Part shown: positions 1 to 17,800 of the stretch, piece by piece | Layout of the letters: each line of letters starts with the position of its first letter | Position numbering within the stretch: the stretch's first letter is position 1 | Assembly: GCF_036324505.1 (NCBI RefSeq) | Contig: NC_086366.1 | Location: 7,565,427 to 7,629,426 of the forward strand | DNA: 64,000 bases | Source: Eleginops maclovinus | Taxonomy: Eukaryota; Chordata; Actinopteri; Perciformes; Eleginopidae | Direction: 5' to 3' | Position numbers and translations under genes: made by a program | Notes under the pieces: generated by a model | What the model was told of the DNA's origin: nothing | Databases searched by the model: none | The model's input: only the letters and a program-made list of their open reading frames with translations

Positions 1-2042
1 ACAACATATTTCATTTTGAAAGATGTAATGGGGAAATGAATAGGATCTAACAACATATTTTACTGACATTAATCAACAATAATACATCTAATTATACATC
101 CATATCATCCCTTTTTTTCAAAAGAAATAAAAGAAGGGTGTATGAATCCCAGTGGAAGCAAAAGGGACATTCGTAGACAGAAAACTACTATCAACAGTGG
201 TTTGGACTTTCCTGAATGGATACCACTGATGATGGACACATGTCCTCAGAAGTAGCCTGTTTTCAGCTGGCACGTTAATTCATAATACTGATGTTCTTTA
301 TGAGCTTAAGCAAGAACGTGGACAACACACTTGAATTACCATCAAGTAGCTTAAACTCCATTCCCTGTGTCATTGTTGAAAAAATAAATATCTAATTGCT
401 ATAATATTATTTCCAAATAGCATTTATCTTTGTTTTGAAGAAATTAAAAGTGGAGCATAGGAGGACATTCAGACTGGATCACCAGATGGTTCCATTTGGT
501 GCAACAGCCGCATCTGATGTTGGTACTGACCCAATTCAGATGGAGTAAAGGTAAGTGACAGATCACTTTTGTGGCTTTACTGAAACTTATCAAGATACCC
601 TGTAACCAGGAGACTTGGGAAAGTATATTGATGGAATAGTACATTTTGCTGGCACTTCAGTGTATCTAAATACAATCTGTCCTTATCATTGCCTAATTAC
701 CTATACTATGTTGTACATACGTATGTTTGTGTGGTTGTTTTATGTGCACAGAACTAAATACATATTATAGGGAAGTCTTGTTGCTTACTCTACCAATCCT
801 TCATGGCTACAACCAAGAGATAATATTCAATCCTTTAAATTCATGGTTTGCGGGGAAAAAAGAGGACAAACTGAGTTCATTTTCTGTGTACTGAGAACCC
901 AATGTCTAAAATCATAATTTACAGTAGAGTTATTGCTTGTTCTCTGTCATTCTGGCATGAATCTGATTGATTTTGTATCAGTCTTTTCTTAAGACTACCA
1001 AAAATGTACAATAATGGTTAACCCAAATTACAAAGAAGCATGCTCCTTAGCGTCGTTACCAGCCATGAAGATAGTGCTGCAGGCAGTATTTGCTGATGTT
1101 TTGAGATACCACTATTCTGAGATTGATTCATACTGTGTGTGGCTCAATGCAATGGTAGATGGTGCTAACATAATCATACAAATTATTTGAAAAATTCCAT
1201 CATTTTTTTTTCTTCCAAAAAATAGGTCTAGAGATATTGCTTATGTTTATTTCTGTAAAATGACACAGATCCTTGTTTAGGGCTGGAAGAAGACAAATAA
1301 TTAAAACTCTTTAAGAAACATAGAAATCAAACCTCAAAAATATCTTTATACCATGAGTTAATAAAGAACATGTATTTTGCCATAATTTAGGTAAACCACA
1401 TCTTTTAAGTTCTGCTATTATTGCTTATTGCATGTTATGCGCCGTAATATCCCCTGGTTTGCGTTTTGTCCTCAACCGGGGTCCTAACACTAAACTATGA
1501 AATCCTTAATTAGTCTGTGTTCATGAAACCAGTGGTGACTCAGCTCTTCTATATTGAATTTCCTCTCATGTGGCCTAAGTTGCTCTTAAACATGCCCTGC
1601 GGTCCTAATTCTGAAATTGCCGCAGTCTGGCAAAATAGTATTTCACAGCATGAGGTTTAGACATGATCAAGAACAAGCAATGGCTTACATTGTTTCTTAA
1701 TTTGGTTTCTGTTTAACCAAGGTTGGTTTATTAAAAAAAGAATACTCAGTGAAGCCCTGTTATGAATTGAGGGGACATTGTGACTACAGAAGAGCTATTC
1801 TTTTTAACCATGGGATGCCTTCATAGAATAACTTTAAACCACATAGTATACACCCTAAATTGCACAATTTAGCATCACCGAAAATAATAAAGATGTCTAT
1901 GAATTCACCATCAGTCCATTCCTTATTAATTTCCACTCAGTAAGATCCCTTCGCTTTGCATCAGCCAGGCAATACATAGACTTTCCCCCGAAAATGATTC
2001 CCTACTTCAAAAAAATTATGTAAAATATTGTTATTCAGATGA
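1..2042. other. gene-less 3' flank
   Basis: AT-rich sequence downstream of the first metalloproteinase gene. I see no exon with splice sites and family motifs, no RNA gene and no clear transposon ends here. Confidence 0.5.
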
Positions 2043-2048
2043 TTTATT
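2043..2048 (-). terminator. polyadenylation signal of first MMP gene
   Basis: AATAAA on the minus strand, 55 bases beyond the stop codon at 2103-2105 of the first MMP gene. The spacing suits a short 3' UTR. Confidence 0.5.
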
Positions 2049-2102
2049 TATAATATGCTTGCAGCAATCAATATTGACATAGATCTGTTGTTTCGTGAGT
2101 TC

Positions 2103-8104
<6,002 letters not shown>

Positions 8105-9479
8105 CGCTTCTCAGTCGGAGGTTCGTAGTGTTCTGAGGTAAGCTGAATTAGGGTACAAAGTGTCTCTTTGCGCATTCCACTATAAAGACAAGCCCCTCTG
8201 TCAGAGGAGGGAGGGAGTAAACAGTGGTCCCCCTGATAATATAGAGTGAGGAGATGATATAATCAATGTAACTGAAGCGGTTTAGAGTGGTTTGTGCTTT
8301 TGTCCTCAATTGTTTACTTTTAGTGAGATGCTTTCATGGGCCTCTGACACCGCTTCCTCACACTCTATGTGATTTACCTTCCATTCATATCATTTGTTAC
8401 ATGCGCACAGTGCAGTCAAGAAGTGTTGAGTAAATTATAATGAAAATGAATTTGTTTATTCACCAATATCAAACACTAACCGACATTTGAGCGTTAGTTA
8501 GATGACACGCATTTGGCACATTATTCATTTTAAATTCTGGCCAAAATCAGTGAGGATATACTGTCAAAAAAATACATTTGAGTGAAACATTGTGCTTTGA
8601 CTGAAATTTGGACCACAGTCCAGTTTGCTGGGTAAACATGAGCAAGATGTTTGGTTAAAGTCCACTAATGGAGGCTGGAGGTACCTCTCAACCCCTTTCT
8701 GGGAGTCTAATGCTGTTAAAGAGATGAGGAAATGAATGGGAAAGTAAAGGATAGGTGGATAACCTAAGTACTGTATCCTTAATAATACAATCCGGAGATA
8801 CTTGAGTATTTTCATGTTATTCTATGGTACAGTTGAACTTCAAAACTATTATATATATATATATATATTTTTTTTAACTTTAGTTGCATTTATATTATTT
8901 TTGTTGCAGAATTATATTTGTCAAAACCTACAATTATCCCCTAAATGATATCCTTTTGTCACAAATCAAATTAAACTTACAATTAAATTCACCGCCACTA
9001 GCTTAAAGCCTTTAATGCATTTGAAATAATCCAGTTGTATAATACAAAACAATGAACCATGAATGGGTTTTGTTAATAATATACCTTTTTTTTTCAATAA
9101 TAGAAAAAGTTAAGATTCTAATGCAAATCCTTTAAACTTCTCTTACTTGGCTTTTTCTACGTTTGCCTGACAGAGTAAAGATGAAACAACTGTGGTTTAA
9201 AAAGCATAGATTTATGGAAAAAGTTCAGTTTAACAAGACACATATACTGAGATTTACAACAAAATCACGTTGACACTAACATCATGCAGTTATGAGGTTT
9301 CTACGTGCTGTTCAGTATACATTTTGAATGCACATCTGAAGACAACAATCCATCAAAATAATTACACTTTGCATTTGATATTCACATTATAGGTTCTCAG
9401 CACTGTACATCCTTACACATATATAGATGTAATTATATCTAGACGTATTATCAGAAATACATGATAGTTATTTTTTGGG
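8105..9479. other. gene-less spacer between first and second MMP genes
   Basis: Upstream flank of the first MMP gene and downstream flank of the second. It contains a short (AT)n run at 8849-8868. I found no clear TATA or AP-1 motif for the minus-strand gene starting at 8104. Confidence 0.4.
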
Positions 9480-9485
9480 TTTAAT
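9480..9485 (-). terminator. possible polyadenylation signal (ATTAAA) of mmp20-like copy A
   Basis: ATTAAA variant on the minus strand about 38 bases past the stop codon at 9523-9525. It is a weak signal, and no AATAAA was noticed nearby. Confidence 0.3.
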
Positions 9486-9522
9486 ACGCATTCGTATGTA
9501 TTCTCAGTAATGGACCACTGTG

Positions 9523-12500
9523 TTAACATCCTAGCCAAGAATTTGCTGAAATTGTATTCATCACTCGTTTCTGTCTGAAGTCGTACTGGTAGGATTTAGT
9601 CCCACTGAAGAGGAAGATGTTACCTGTGAACAAAACATTGTGAAAAATTGTGTTATTTTTCTCATGTTTCAAAATACCTTAAATGAAATGTTAACAACAA
9701 GGTTAGGCTGTAAACACAGGACTTCTAGTTGAGAAACATATTGTTTAAAACAGTAAAAAAAAGTGTGTCTGCTGCGGTGAACCCCACCCACCACCTAAAC
9801 ATGGTAAAAAACTAGAAATTACAACTTCTATTTCAGCTGTGTTCTATTTGCTGCTAAGGTCCATATTATACAAAGTTCATGACCATAAACTGTGACCATG
9901 TTTCCTTTTTGTTTACCATCTAACTTAAAGGCTGCGTCGACCCTTTTAGGAATTCCAGGCCAGTCTTTTTGGATCAGTCTGGGGAAGCCGGGGTCTATCA
10001 TTCTCTTGAGCTCATCATACCTGAGGTTGGGTCAAAGAAATGCATTTACTTTTAGTTCCGGTTTCAGTGCGGGAATGTGATTATGTTCATGTATAATCAC
10101 TTATATTATTTTAATCATGTGTGCTGAATACAATTTTAGCAGATAGGGTTAGGGAAGCTTTAATGTAAGCTTCCATCTGATCAAATGGGTGGTGCGTTAA
10201 TAACAGGAATACATACTGATTTATTGCCTTTGACTTGGAAATACATCTTAGAGTGAAAGATATTTTGCCATTTAAGTTGCCATTAGAAAAAAAAAGATTA
10301 CCTGTAATAAAACTCTCTAATGAAGAAGAATGTTATCCCATATTCGCTGACATGCACGGCAGCGTCAACCTGCCTGACTCTGGAGGAGAAGCCGTACTCA
10401 TGGATGGAGCGGGCGTGACTTTTCCTCTTGAGCTGATGAACCACCCAATACTTATGACCTGGAAAAACACAGCTGTGTCAATGCATTTTGGGACACTATG
10501 AAAAACGGCAACATACCACAAAGCGCTGCCAAAGTCCATGAGCCTCTTGCATGAACTGCAACACTTAAGTTGCACAAGGGTGTAATTTCCGCGAACTGTG
10601 TTTCCCCCGCTGGAAATATAGCTGTGTCATGCGGACAAGGCCTAAGTGCCGCTTTGCAAACTGTCCATAACCCTACCAGTGAATATGTACGACACGCCTT
10701 TGGCAGGGATGTTATAAGCGGCATCCACGTGAGAACTGATGCTGGGTAAATATGCGCTGCTGTGGCTCTCTCTCAGGCGATTCCAATAAGATGTCTGCGT
10801 TGTTCTCATCCACATGTACCTAAGTTGAAACAATAAGCAGACTTAATTTATACTTAAACATGTAAAGCTCTTTTGCAATCAAATATTAAACCATATATTG
10901 CATGTTTCGTACCTGTCCTTAAAGAAAACAATCTCTTTTCCAATCACAATTACTGCATCATAAGAAAAGTTGGGGTCACACTTTTTGGGAGCTGGTTGTA
11001 TATCGACTCTTTCTTTTGGTTTTCCTAAGAAACATTCAAAAAGAATCCATCAAATATGGAATTTTGTGCAAGTAATCACTCCGAAAGTGTATTTGCTCCT
11101 CACCGTACAGTGCTTGGATCCCAAGCTCATCATCTTTGGACAGAGAATACTGCGTACTGCTGTGAACTCTGTAGTTGGGGTACATGATAGCAGAGTGGTC
11201 TTTTGAGTGAGTCAAACCCAGTGAGTGGCCGAGCTCATGAGCTGCAACAGCAAACAGGCTGTAACCTGAAACCCAGCAACAGACAAGTCGTGTTAGTTCA
11301 TCTGGCTTGCAAATCCACACAGAAAAATTGCTTTCTGTGGGTTTGAAGCATTCAGGTATATTGCATTTTTGGGAGTCCCAGTAGGAGTTTTTCCTCAGCT
11401 GTCAAAGGCAAATGCAACACCTACTGTTACCCTCAGTGTTAGGTGTTTGCAAAAGCAGCTGTTTGCTTCCAACCAGTGGCGGCTGGTGGAGTTTTCTCCA
11501 GGGGGGGCTATAAAAAATAATATAAAAAAAACATGCATACATGTACTAAGGTATCAAACGATTGTATTTACATAAATGAAAACAACAAAAACAACATTAT
11601 AGATAGATAGATAGAAGTGCAAAGAGAAACAAGTGCGATATATAGAGTATGTACAGTATCCAGTTAAGAGTGAGTATGTAAAGATAAGGGTAGTATAAAG
11701 GGAATAATTGGCATAGTATAAACAGATGTAGTATGAACAAATATACAGATGTGCTATATTACTATACAGATGGCCAATATACATATATAATAAATATCTA
11801 TCTATCTCTATATCTATCTCTCTATCTTTCTCTAGATGTATCTCTATATCTATATATTTAAATAATATATATCATATATAACATGGACAATACACATACT
11901 TTATGACAGAAGGCTGTGACGTCAGCCCCGCCGCCAAATCCAGCTGCATTCAGCTCGGGGCGCAGGAGAGGTGCGCCCCAACATCGTCCTATCTCTTGTA
12001 TTGAAGAGGAGCTACTGCGCATGTACAACTTTGAACGAGAGTCTATGGGCAAAGATTCCTGCGCCCCAGGGCGGAAATACGTCACCAATCAGACAATGTC
12101 AACGAACGAAACAACTTTACTCATCATTAACTATGGAATATTTATCTTGCACATCTAAAAAATGATATACATATATTTCGAAATAATTTTTTTAATGTCT
12201 TATTCAAGGAAATGTGGTGAGAGGTGAGTGGTGGGGCGGCGCCCTAGCGCCCTCTATTGGCCTGCCGCCACTGCTTCCAACTGTGGTTCAGAATTGAATG
12301 GAAAAGTAGAAATACTAAAATATAAAACAGTAAAAATCCTGCAGCCATAGTCTTAATCACAGTTAGTAAAAGTTTTGTTAGGAAAATGGATTAAAAGTAA
12401 GCATCACGATGGAAGTGGTCCCTATAGTTGTATCATCATATGAAATATTGGATAACATTTATGTATTAATTCATTTATAATTGTACTTGACGATGTAGAG

Positions 12501-14268
12501 AGACCTTTGATACTGTATTTAGTCTATAACAATACACCCAACCTTATGTTTAAGTTATTGTATGTAATATTTATTTAAAAAGTAACCAAAATGGTAGTTT
12601 ACATAGAATTACATGGACATACTACAATCAAGTACTTGTGATCCGTCTTGTGTACTTAAATACAGTATTTGAGTATACCTCTTAACTTTCAACACTGCAA
12701 CCTATACAAAAAAGAAATAAATGTGAATATCCTCAACAAGAAGCAAAACTTTTAGAAACATATTTTGGGATTCAAATTGACCTTGCTCCCCGCCGTCCAA
12801 GTTTCATCCTCATCAAAGTGCACGTTCCCTCCTATTCCCCTCTCCTGGCTGAAATGCATGAGCCAGCACACCCCGGGGTCCATCAAAGGGAAAGAAATCT
12901 CCATGAGCTGCAACAGGAAAAGACGCTTCTTCACACTATGAATTAAACATGACTTATATATCTGATGTGCTTTTTTTCTATCTTCCTTTTGCTTTTGTGG
13001 CATTATAATTCACAATCATTTAATCTCAGTTTTCATCAACATAATTATTCTTCAGAAGCGGTTTTCAGATTTACTTTTGCGTGCGAAGGTGAACACTATA
13101 TCAGCTTCGCCATGGTTGACTTTGATGAACCTCAGTTGTGCTGCATCACTCCACATCTTTAGCGCCGAACGAAATGACTTTTCCACATCCTCTCTCTTCA
13201 TGTCCGGAGTGTATTTGGATATCCTGCAGTTCCAAAGACAGATGCACAAACATGAGGCAGAAGGTAAAACAAAGTCTGCAGTTTCTTGTAATCAGTTGGC
13301 AAAATGAAATCTAAAAGTAACTCAACAATAAAATGCTTCTTGTATAATCTTTAAAAAAACAAAAACATATCACATGTATGTGATGGTGTGGTTCCTCCAT
13401 TTAGGCTTCCCAGGGTAAAAGCTGAAGTTTTCCACATCTGGAACACCACACCGGCGCTTCTTCATCACATTCAGAGTGTGAGGATCCAGATGACCCGTCT
13501 CTCTTAGACCAAAAAAGTTTTGCATTACTCTGATCTTCTCCTCCATGGCATAAGTGGACCTGATCCTCCTTCTTGAAACTCTGCCTCTGGGGTTCAGGCT
13601 GTAAAACCTCCTGAGGTAGACCTGTTGTTGACAAAAGTTCAGATCTGGGGGCTTAGGTCTCAGGCGAGATATCTTAAATATGTCTGTAAATTACATTGCA
13701 TTGCAATTTTGGTATGGTGCAGTATTGGAGAACGATGTCCATGAGGTTAAAGGTTGCGTTTATCTTCAGAAGCACAAAACCAGGAAGTACTTCAACATGT
13801 ATGGAAAGTTAGCTAATTACATATCAGTGAGTTGTGTCATAAAAGTAGTTTGTTATTTAAACAATATTTACACTTCCATAACAAACATTTATAATGTAAA
13901 AACCACTGGATCTAGATTAAAAATATCAATCCATGTAGCTTTGTAATATAGTTGAAGCAACCACTTAATGGTAGGATAAAATCAAATTGACAATAAAACA
14001 TTTAAAGAAACCATTGTATCAAAACAGTCATTTTGTTGGAATAGTTCAACCTAAACAATTGTTCCATTTCATCATTTCATTTAATAAGAACATACATTGT
14101 TATCGGGGTGACATGCGTTGAATGAAATCTCAGTCGTCTGCCACAAACCTCAGCCAGCTCCACATCCTGAGGCCTCGGCCACTGATCCTGATCGATGGGT
14201 AGACTCCACAAGATTTCCGCATAAATCAGGGAGCCCAAAACAGATATCCACATCCAGAACAACTCCAT
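9523..14268 (-). CDS. MMP20 (enamelysin)-like metalloproteinase, tandem copy A, frameshifted in catalytic exon
   Basis: Exons in gene order: 14149-14268, 13374-13621, 13075-13223, 12782-12907, 11104-11265, 10913-11024, 10677-10819, 10302-10458, 9917-10020, 9523-9623 (sum 1422 nt, nominally 473 residues). The start [18 protein letters not shown] is a signal peptide. The propeptide switch reads RRCGVPD instead of PRCGVPD. The zinc site is [11 protein letters not shown]. The end SANSWLGC, with [12 protein letters not shown] before it, matches the MMP20 C-terminus. Exon 2 fuses two propeptide exons that are separate in the first MMP gene. Odd: the exon at 12782-12907 has one G too many in the run at 12837-12840, which brings a stop before the zinc site. 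Its donor GTCAAT also falls one base short of the expected phase. The cause is either two homopolymer errors or real decay. Introns hold a hAT MITE and a TACTT-type repeat. Confidence 0.85.
11474..12273. mobile_element. non-autonomous hAT element (800 bp)
   Basis: Ends are CAGTGGCGGC at 11474-11483 and its inverse GCCGCCACTG at 12264-12273. It is flanked by a perfect 8-bp target duplication CTTCCAAC at 11466-11473 and 12274-12281, diagnostic of hAT transposition. The interior holds GATA/TATC simple repeats (about 11600-11870) and no transposase. It sits in the intron between exons 4 and 5 of mmp20-like copy A. Confidence 0.85.
12480..12697 (-). repeat. fragment of dispersed TACTT-rich MITE-like repeat
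   Basis: Ends in AACACTG at 12691-12697 and contains AAGTACTTG- and GTACTTAAATAC-like words. It resembles the abundant fish repeat that starts CAGTG(A/T)TGGA followed by GTACTC and ACTTGAGTA. The other boundary is not clear. Related copies are listed elsewhere in this window. Confidence 0.35.
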
Positions 14269-14300
14269 GTTTTAAATGCACGTTTCTGCAAGGCTTCTCT

Positions 14301-14308
14301 TTTTTATA
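14301..14308 (-). promoter_or_regulatory. TATA box candidate of mmp20-like copy A
   Basis: TATAAAAA on the minus strand, 33-40 bases before the ATG at 14268. If used, transcription would start only about 10 bases before the ATG. No AP-1 site was seen beside it. Confidence 0.35.
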
Positions 14309-14715
14309 TTGGTGTATTCTTGGGATTGTCGGGCAATCACATGGCATAAAAGTGCACAATCCTGGTAGTTATACAGCTGGGTCTACCAGCCCCAATTTTC
14401 TGGAGGTGTTGTGGTTCAAACCTCCCAATGAAATGCCTCCATAATATGTCTAGGCTTTCTGTCTGTAATGGCGGAATATGTGTGAGCACAGTCGTATATA
14501 AACCAGAAGTCGAACATGTTATTTCTTTTCAGTCAAGTCCAAACCTGCAGGCGTTAGTGAGGCATACCTAATTTACACACTATCAGTCTCCACCACAGTT
14601 ATGTGCAGATCTGATAAAAGGATTCAAAGGCAAACCAACCATAAATTCTGATGCTTGGGGCATTTTACTTTGGATACATACAAACCACACACAGATTATA
14701 TAGATTTGTATTTCT

Positions 14716-14721
14716 TTTATT
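14716..14721 (-). terminator. polyadenylation signal of mmp20-like copy B
   Basis: AATAAA on the minus strand, about 87 bases past the stop codon at 14808-14810. An ATTAAA lies closer, at about 14769-14774. Confidence 0.45.
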
Positions 14722-14807
14722 TTGGCAAAATACAACCAAAAACAGTGTTTTTATTTTTCTTCTCTACGTTTAATTTACTTGCGGCGTGATCATGGCTTCA
14801 AAGTATT

Positions 14808-17800
14808 TCAACATCCAAGCCAGGAATTTGCTTTCTCAACTCCGACAACCTGTTTCTGGGAGTAGTCGTATTTGTAGACTTGTGGTCCGTCAAAGAAGTA
14901 GATAAAACCTGAGATGAGGGGAAAAAAAATGTAAGATGCAAACAGAGTAAATCACATTTTTGTCCTTTATCATTTAGCGTTTTCTGGAATGTTTTTGCTG
15001 TTTGTTGTCGATAATAATGACGATTGGCATCTTTTTGAACTTAAAAAAACACTTTGGCTCACAGTTGAAGTGATGGTACATGAAATGACGGCCGTAAAGT
15101 GGTTAAATGATACAGTTTAAATCACAGAGGGGAACCACATGCTCTGTAAAAGCTTAACTACACTCAGCTGATGTTGCATGTTAATTTGCATTCCTGCGCT
15201 ACCCAAAACATTACACCATGCAAAAGTCCCCTCAGGCTACAGACAGAAATGCACTACCTCCTAACTCCTAACAAGTTTACTCCACTTTCCAATCAGAACA
15301 TCACCCAGTTAGCCTTCTGTTCATATGTTATTTCATGGCCTGTTATTTTTAGATTTGATTTGATTCTAATTAAAAAACAAGTTCAAATTCCATCATACGA
15401 TACAATGAGTGACAAGTATAATGGCTCACCCTCTTTGTACACAGCTGCGTTTATTGTTGTGTTGACTCCAGGGAAGTCCTCGATGATGTACTTTGGGTAA
15501 CCAAAATCCATAACCCTTCGGTTTTCATTGTAACTGAAAAATATACATAAAGATTGTCAGACGTCATGACTCACTATCATCTGTTCCTCTTTCAAAGCTA
15601 AGAAAAAACATGTGTTCATGAGTCCAGAGTGAGCTGTCTGTTCTCTTTGTGAGGCAAACAATGACAAACCAAATCTTTCAGTCAGATCTTATTCAACTTC
15701 TTTAATGTGCAACTCCCTCCCTAGCAGTGCTTTGTGAGTTATCCTGGTTAAACCACATCTAAGGCCCATTCAAAGTAGTTAATTTAGTCTTAAAGTACAT
15801 AATAATTTGATATATTTCATTCTACATTCATATCCTCTCCTTAGAGGGGAAAGAATATATCCTACAGTGCAAAACGTGAGCTTTTCATACATGCAGTGCA
15901 CAGATGTTACTGTTTGCTGAGTAAAAAGCTCTGAATTGCATGCACATGAAATAAGCGGTAGAAATGCTCCTTTAAGTGAACAAACACTATGATTGCTGAT
16001 TCCAACTTGAGTCACAAGCACTTGATGACTGTGTTTGTAAAAGAAAAATGGAGCAACCGTGTCCTCTTGGCTGCCCATTAAGATGAGTATTAAATAACCA
16101 ATCAGCGGAGAGTGAAGCTGTCCATATGGACTGCCCTACATGTGGACAAAAATACATCATTGTGACCCAAAACATGCAGTTTGTGTGTTTTTGATTCCTA
16201 CGCCAATAGCTAGACAGCTCAATTCCACCACAGGTGCAGAAGTCTGTAAAAAGACTAGAAAATGGCCAGATATATAATAACATTAGGTTGCCACAGAAAG
16301 CAGAGCAAAAGGGACCCAAATACAAGACAGACAAAAAAAAATACCCTTATTCAAGGTTTGATTCCAGGCAGGGCAAAACAAAGCAGAACTTTCCAACACA
16401 TACCAAACAAAGATCTGACAAAGACTAACAAGGGAGGGGGCTAAAACAGAATCAGAACTTATCACATAGACAAGACACAGGCGAAAAGGGCCGGAAATAC
16501 CACAAGGGCAGCAGATGAAAGGAATCAGGTAAAGATAGACAATTACCGAGGTGGGAAACCACAAAAACAGGAAGTAAATGCAGCCATAACTCAAGGGGGA
16601 TTAGCTTTTCAAAATAAAACAGGACACACAATAACAGAACATGACATAAGGATATTTCACCCAAACATTCATGTTGCTCTTTGGTTGCCTTACCTCCAGT
16701 AAATATCATGCATAAAGAAAAGTGTGCGCCCAGTTTTCACTATGTGGACTGCTGCGTCAACGTCCTGGACCCAGGCTGGAAACCCAAAGTGGCTTAGTGC
16801 TCGTGGCTTTCCCCTCACAAGAGAGCCTTTCACTGTCCAGAACATGGATTCTGTCCCAAACAAAGAAAGACAAAGATGGGGTTTTTTTTGTATAAATGAA
16901 AGGTGAAATTGTTTAGCTTTATGTGAATTATTCAGGTTGGTTACCATGAATGAGGTAAGCAGCGGATCTGCGAGGCACCCAGAAGGCTGCATCGATGCTG
17001 GTTTCAATCTTTGGCATGAAGTTGGTGATGGGACCTTCCTTGATGTCATCTTGCTCATTATGTTTAATCCAGAGGTATCTTATGCAAAAACATTTTTGAA
17101 AACATCACAAATAGAAGATACAATTAAGTGTCTATCGAATGTTTGTAGATAAACAGTATGAGATTGAGAGACACACATGTATGCTTTTAATGAAGAGGAA
17201 ATATAGATACCTATACAAGATGAGAGAGAACAATCATCAACACACCTATCTCTAAAAAAGAAGGTGGCATCCCCAATAGTGGACACCGCGTCAAAGGTCA
17301 TGTCTGAGGCACATTTGTTCTGCATGAGTTGAGGAAGCAGCGACCCAGACAGCCAGGGGTTATTCTGAGAGCTCAAACCCAACCTCGAAAAGTAATTTGG
17401 GTTCCCTCTGACTGGACCTAACACACAACAGATTTCACTTGATTAAAAAACACTCCGGCTTCAAAAGATGACTGTAACTCAAGTATGACACGTTTTATAG
17501 AGATATAAATTGTTTACTGTAAAGTGTGTTGATATTTACTACATCCTCTATGGATAATAGCTTGGCTGAACGGGACGATCTGTAGTTCGGGTACATCAAC
17601 GACTGTGGATTTCTGGAGTGCTTCAGGCCCAAAGCATGACCAAATTCATGAGCAGCTACCGCCAACAGATTAATACCTACAATAGCACAAAGACAATGGC
17701 TATTTACTTTAACACTTTTAAGTATCATAGTGGAGTACCAGTGTGAATGACCTCAGTACCTGTCTCTCTTGCTGTCCAGTGCTCAGCATCATCAAAGTGC

